This document shows, piece by piece, positions 22,882 to 25,579 of a stretch of 25,579 nt of DNA. A model generated the notes under the pieces. That model was given only the letters and a program-made list of their open reading frames with translations. It was not told the DNA's origin and did not search any database. This DNA comes from a virus. The DNA lies in IMG/VR virus record IMGVR_UViG_3300038696_000498, positions 1 to 25,579 of that record; one strand, 5' to 3'. Numbering within the stretch: position 1 is the stretch's first letter; every line of letters starts with the position of its first letter. Position numbers and translations under genes: made by a program.

Positions 22882-22958
22882 TGGTAGGCCCGGAGGGACT
22901 TGAACCCCCAACCAAAGCGTTATGAGCGCTCTGCTCTAACCAATTGAGCTACAGGCCC
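22882..22958 (-). tRNA. tRNA with CAU anticodon (probably Ile2, possibly elongator Met)
   Basis: Read on the minus strand it begins GGGCCTGTAGCTCAATTGG, has the anticodon loop CTCATAA and a GTTCAAGTC T-loop, and ends GGGCCTACCA with encoded CCA. It has 77 bases. A CAU anticodon fits elongator methionine or isoleucine tRNA 2, whose C34 becomes lysidine and reads AUA. The acceptor and D arms resemble the isoleucine tRNA body, so Ile2 is favoured. The sequence alone does not prove it. It does not have the C1:A72 mismatch of an initiator. Confidence 0.9.
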
Positions 22959-22996
22959 GATGCGCAGCTTTTGAAAGAAATTCGCAGAGAAGGCAA

Positions 22997-23212
22997 TCAG
23001 GACGTTTCATAAACGATCTCGCAGGATTGCACATCGCTCTGGCTACACCCCGTGCACCGCGCCTTCGCGACCACATCGCCAACGGTCACGGGAGGCGATT
23101 TAAGCGCCAGTAGTTCACTGACCCGCACAGATGCAGAGCGGCCACATGCGCAGTTAAGCCAGAGCACATGGCTATGGATTGTCGATAGCCTGGTCCCTTC
23201 TGTTTTTAACAT
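22997..23212 (-). CDS. Small zinc-ribbon protein, 71 aa
   Basis: The protein (MLKTEGTRLSTIHSHVLWLNCACGRSASVRVSELLALKSPPVTVGDVVAKARCTGCSQSDVQSCEIVYETS) has a CAC...CTGC arrangement typical of a four-cysteine zinc ribbon. A strong AAGGAAGA site 4-5 bases upstream of the ATG supports it as real. Similar short ribbons occur in Rhodobacterales prophages. It points toward the two tRNA genes, and the 38-bp gap to the first would allow one transcript. Function is unknown; DNA or RNA binding is the natural guess. Confidence 0.75.
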   Translation of the reverse strand: MLKTEGTRLSTIHSHVLWLNCACGRSASVRVSELLALKSPPVTVGDVVAKARCTGCSQSDVQSCEIVYETS

Positions 23213-23303
23213 GACTTCTTCCTTTGACTGACAAAGATCGGTTTCAGTCCTGTTTGCCAGCCTGCTGATAAATAATCTTGCAGGTCAAGACGGAGCTTTT
23301 CAA

Positions 23304-23729
23304 ATGCCCTCACCCCGAGAAACGATCCTCACCGCCCTGGCGGACCTGTTACGCACGGTACCGCATGTGCCAGTGCTGCGCGGCGAGGTCTTGCCGGAGC
23401 GGATTCCACCTTCTGGCCTGATGATCCTGCGCGATGGTAATCCGGGCGATGCCGGCGTGACGCTGTCCCCGCTGATGTATCACTACCAGCACCGCGCAGA
23501 GCTGGAGGTCATCGTGCAGACCAGCGAGGAGCGCGACGCGCGGTTTGACCGCCTGATCGCGCGCATTGGGGCAGCCATCGGGGCCGATCGCACCTTACGT
23601 GGGCGCTGCGACTGGGTTGAGGCGGAAGCACCCGAGCCGGTGGATCTGCCCGTTGAGGGTGGCGCTACACTGAAAGCCGCAATCGTGCCTATCATTCTAC
23701 ATTACGCGACGAGCGATCCGCTGGTCTGA
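23304..23729 (+). CDS. Tail terminator protein (lambda gpU-like position)
   Basis: This 141-aa protein (MPSPRETILTALADLLRTVPHVPVLRGEVLPERIPPSGLMILRDG, with later YHYQHRAELEVIVQTSEERDARFDRLIARIGAAIGADRTLRG) matches the small alpha/beta phage proteins encoded just before the tail tube gene. These cap the tail tube at its head-proximal end and stop its growth. Such proteins are often mislabelled acyl-CoA transferase. GGAG lies 8 bases before the ATG. The gap to the tail tube gene is 35 bp. Assignment is from position and pattern. Confidence 0.78.
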   Translation: MPSPRETILTALADLLRTVPHVPVLRGEVLPERIPPSGLMILRDGNPGDAGVTLSPLMYHYQHRAELEVIVQTSEERDARFDRLIARIGAAIGADRTLRGRCDWVEAEAPEPVDLPVEGGATLKAAIVPIILHYATSDPLV

Positions 23730-23764
23730 TCATACCAAATACCCGACATTCAAGGAGAGACACG

Positions 23765-24706
23765 ATGGCACGAGCCCAAGGGGCGCGCGCGCAGATGGCG
23801 CTAGCGTTCGAGACGACCTATGGCACACCGCCCGCGGGTGGCTTCACCCGCATTCCGTTTGCAAGTACCTCTCTGGGGGCCGAGCAGCCTTTGCTGGGAT
23901 CGGAGCTATTGGGCTACGGCCGCGATCCGCTGGCGCCAATCAAGGACGCTGTGACAGCAGACGGCGATGTGGTGATCCCGCTCGATGCATCCTCGATCGG
24001 CTTTTGGCTCAAGGCCGCCTTCGGGGCACCGGTCACCACCGGCGCAGAGGCCCCCTATAGCCATGAGTTCCGATCGGGCAATTGGACTTTGCCGTCGGTC
24101 TCGATCGAGACTGGCATGCCCGAGGTGCCGCGCTTTGCGATGTATTCCGGCTGCATGGTCGATAGCATCAACTGGCAGATGGCCCGCTCCGGGCTGCTGA
24201 CGGCGACCGTTAGCCTTGTGGCCCAAGGTGAGGCGCTTGGCACAAGCTCCACTGCAGGCAGTCTGGCCAGCCTCGATCTGATCCGCTTTGGTCACTTCAA
24301 TGGGGCGATCACCCGCAACGGTCAGTCGATCGGCAATGTCGTCTCCGCAGACATTGCCTATGCCAACAACCTTGACCGGATTGAGACCATCCGCGCGGAT
24401 GGGCGCATCGACGGGGCTGACCCTTCGGTGGCAGCCCTGACCGGCAATGTGCAGGTCCGCTTTGCCGATCAAACGCTGGTGACCCAGGCGATCAACGGTG
24501 AGGCCTGCGAGATGTCGTTTGCTTACGCGTTGGCAGGCGGCGTAGGCCTGACCTTCACCGCCCATGCTGTGTATCTGCCACGGCCGCGTATTGAGATCAG
24601 TGGCCCGCAAGGCGTGCAGGCAACCTTTGATTGGCAGGCCGCAGTTTCACCCGGCGTAGGGCGCATGTGCACCGTCACGCTCACAAACGCGCAGGAGGAG
24701 CTGTGA
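23765..24706 (+). CDS. Phage tail tube protein (gpV-like)
   Basis: This 313-aa protein forms stacked hexameric rings around the scaffold of the tape measure. It begins MARAQGARAQMALAFETTYGTPPAGGFTRIPFASTSLGAEQPLL, with repeated beta-rich segments such as GDVVIPLDASSIGFWLKAAFGAPVTTG and SVSIETGMPEVPRFAMYSGCMVDSINWQMARSGLLTATVSLVAQGEAL, all usual in Rhodobacterales tail tube proteins. AAGGAGAG lies 6 bases before the ATG. Its TGA stop overlaps the ATG of the chaperone gene by one base. It looks complete. Confidence 0.9.
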   Translation: MARAQGARAQMALAFETTYGTPPAGGFTRIPFASTSLGAEQPLLGSELLGYGRDPLAPIKDAVTADGDVVIPLDASSIGFWLKAAFGAPVTTGAEAPYSHEFRSGNWTLPSVSIETGMPEVPRFAMYSGCMVDSINWQMARSGLLTATVSLVAQGEALGTSSTAGSLASLDLIRFGHFNGAITRNGQSIGNVVSADIAYANNLDRIETIRADGRIDGADPSVAALTGNVQVRFADQTLVTQAINGEACEMSFAYALAGGVGLTFTAHAVYLPRPRIEISGPQGVQATFDWQAAVSPGVGRMCTVTLTNAQEEL

Positions 24707-25152
24707 TGCTGCGTCTGAACCTGTCGAACACACCCGACTGGCTTGATCTGGGCCACGGCGTCCGCGTGCTAGTGGAACCGATGAGCACTGCGGTGATGAT
24801 TGCCGCACGGCGCGATCCGCAGATCACAGACCTTGGTGACAGCATGGAGACGCTGACCAACGATGATCTCGCACTGATAATGGCCAAGGCGGTGGCACGC
24901 ATTGCCATCACGGATTGGGAGGGTGTCGGAGACGCTAAGGGCAAACCCGCCGCGGTGACGCCCGCAGGCATTGACGCGCTGCTTGAGGTCTGGCCGATCT
25001 TTGAAGCGTTCCAAACCAAATACGTCAATTCCGGCTTTCTGCTGGAGCAGGAAAAAAACGTCTCTGCGCCCTTGCCGACTGGGAGTTCGGCGGGGGCGCA
25101 GCCTATTGCCAAGCCTGCACGGGGCCGTGCCCGGACTGCCCGCAAACCCTAA
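24706..25152 (+). CDS. Tail assembly chaperone G
   Basis: This 148-aa protein lies between tail tube and tape measure, where lambda has gene G. It begins MLRLNLSNTPDWLDLGHGVRVLVEPMSTAVMIAARRDPQI and has a helical middle (NDDLALIMAKAVARIAITDWEGV) with the segment LLEVWPIFEAFQTKYVNSGFLLEQEKN. The last 30 residues are low complexity (AGAQPIAKPARGRARTARKP) because they are the product of the unshifted frame. GGAGGAG lies 5-10 bases upstream. The frame contains an A AAA AAC slippery site, from which the longer GT product arises. Confidence 0.85.
   Translation: MLRLNLSNTPDWLDLGHGVRVLVEPMSTAVMIAARRDPQITDLGDSMETLTNDDLALIMAKAVARIAITDWEGVGDAKGKPAAVTPAGIDALLEVWPIFEAFQTKYVNSGFLLEQEKNVSAPLPTGSSAGAQPIAKPARGRARTARKP
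25053..25101 (+). promoter_or_regulatory. Programmed -1 frameshift site for the G/GT tail chaperones
   Basis: A AAA AAC occupies 25053-25059 in the correct phase (GAA AAA AAC). Four bases downstream starts a two-part hairpin: CTGCGCCC (25064-25071) pairs with GGGCGCAG (25094-25101), and inside it GCCGA (25074-25078) pairs with TCGGC (25087-25091). A -1 slip enters a frame without stop codons down to 25379. This is the expected arrangement of slippery site, short spacer and stimulatory stem. Confidence 0.9.
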
Positions 25153-25379
25153 ACGCTCCGCACACGTTTGAAGGCGTGCAGGTCTGGGATGTTGTGGACC
25201 GGTTGGGTGGGCAGATGCGCATCGCTGGCAGGTCAGTCACCGGCTGGGACATGAGTGCAGCACTTCACCTGGGTGCGGCCTTGGGCGTTTCCGCCAAAGC
25301 GCTGGCCGAGCTTTTGCCATCTGTTGAGGCGGTGATGGTGCGCAAAATCAACCAGCAAATCGAGGCCAGCCATGAGTGA
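25059..25379 (+). CDS. T domain of the frameshifted tail chaperone GT
   Basis: This segment has no convincing start of its own and is read after the -1 slip at 25053-25059, as the C-terminal part of a fusion that begins at 24706. The joined sequence runs LLEQEKK, RLCALADWEFGGGAAYCQACTGPCPDCPQTL, then VQVWDVVDRLGGQMRIAGRSVTGWDMSAALHLGAALGVSAKALAELLPSVEAVMVRKINQQIEASHE. The four cysteines (CQAC and CPDC) could bind zinc. In lambda, the T part contacts the tail tube protein while G binds the tape measure. A GTG at 25176 could be called as a separate small gene, but the frameshift signal explains the layout better. It overlaps the tape measure start by 8 bp. Confidence 0.82.
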   Translation, partial: RLCALADWEFGGGAAYCQACTGPCPDCPQTLNAPHTFEGVQVWDVVDRLGGQMRIAGRSVTGWDMSAALHLGAALGVSAKALAELLPSVEAVMVRKINQQIEASHE

Positions 25380-25579
25380 GAAACGCGTTTCTGTTCGTCT
25401 GTCCGCAACGGGTGGCAAGCAGGTCAAAGCAGCGCTGACAGGCGTCGGCGAGGCTGGCGCCAAGGGCATGGGGCGGCTCGCACGCGAGACCGAGATCGCC
25501 AATGCCAAGCTGGCGGCCTTCGCGCGCCGTGCAAAGGTGTTTGCTGCGGCAACTGCGGTCGCCGCGGTAGCAGCCGGTG
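25372..25579 (+). CDS. Tail tape measure protein, N-terminal part (cut by window edge)
   Basis: The frame starts at ATG 25372, overlapping the chaperone stop in ATGAGTGA, and is open to the edge. The 69 visible residues read MSEKRVSVRLSATGGKQVKAALTGVGEAGAKGMGRLARETEIANAKL, followed by an alanine-rich segment. The opening is typical of lambda-type tape measure proteins in Rhodobacterales phages, which fix tail length and help DNA ejection. The rest lies outside the window. Confidence 0.85.
   Translation, partial: MSEKRVSVRLSATGGKQVKAALTGVGEAGAKGMGRLARETEIANAKLAAFARRAKVFAAATAVAAVAAG

Noticed and set aside
1-25579. CRISPR array
   Set aside because: No regularly spaced direct repeats were found; the only clear repeats are the IS ends and the short palindromes described.
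17545-25579. Gene transfer agent cluster as the identity of the phage block
   Set aside because: The order and families (S49 protease with scaffold, gpD-like and gpE-like capsid proteins) follow lambda rather than the RcGTA cluster, which uses an HK97-type protease and capsid.

Overview
The window looks like accessory DNA from an alphaproteobacterium of the Rhodobacterales (Roseobacter/Paracoccaceae type). The reasons are the IS3-family insertion sequence, the lambda-like head/tail proteins and the codon use of the phage half. This host assignment is an inference from familiar protein sequences, not from a search. Three blocks can be separated: an insertion sequence with helicases (1-5294), a restriction/defence island (5295-15326) and a defective lambda-like prophage (about 16600 to the right edge).

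Block 1. A complete IS3-family element (IS407-type) lies at 33-1230 with imperfect terminal inverted repeats, a 4-bp target duplication (ATGA), and a textbook -1 frameshift signal (A AAA AAG plus a perfect 12-bp hairpin) joining orfA to orfB. On the minus strand follows a 984-aa UvrD/HelD-like superfamily 1 helicase with an inserted nuclease-like segment and three C-terminal zinc ribbons. Upstream of it are the fused remains of another two-gene system: the start of one protein joined to the last third of a UvrD-type helicase that also carries a nonsense codon.

Block 2. Four tightly coupled plus-strand genes encode a MORC/MutL-type GHKL ATPase, a Z1-domain superfamily 2 helicase, a DUF4420 PD-(D/E)XK nuclease and an AIPR protein. 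Facing them on the minus strand is a second coupled unit: a C5-cytosine methyltransferase with an N-terminal helix-turn-helix, a Vsr mismatch endonuclease, and an unrecognised 136-aa protein whose GTG start has a strong ribosome binding site inside vsr. The two units converge with a 12-bp gap. Together they match the MORC/Z1 restriction-modification-like systems predicted by comparative genomics (Iyer, Abhiman and Aravind 2008). A perfect 15-bp palindrome upstream of the ATPase gene and a degenerate copy upstream of the methyltransferase gene suggest one shared operator, possibly bound by the methyltransferase's own HTH domain.

Block 3. After a gene-poor stretch and a few small genes, a lambda-order morphogenesis module runs to the right edge: portal (C-terminal part only), S49 prohead protease with an internal Nu3-like scaffold start, a strong terminator, head decoration protein, major capsid, head-tail joining protein, minor tail protein, tail terminator, tail tube, G/GT chaperone pair with a -1 frameshift signal, and the start of the tape measure protein. 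No terminase is visible between the small HTH gene and the cut portal gene, so the module is probably defective. Two passenger clusters interrupt it on the minus strand: a VapBC-type toxin-antitoxin pair, and two tRNA genes (Leu-UAA and a CAU tRNA, probably Ile2) with a small zinc-ribbon gene.
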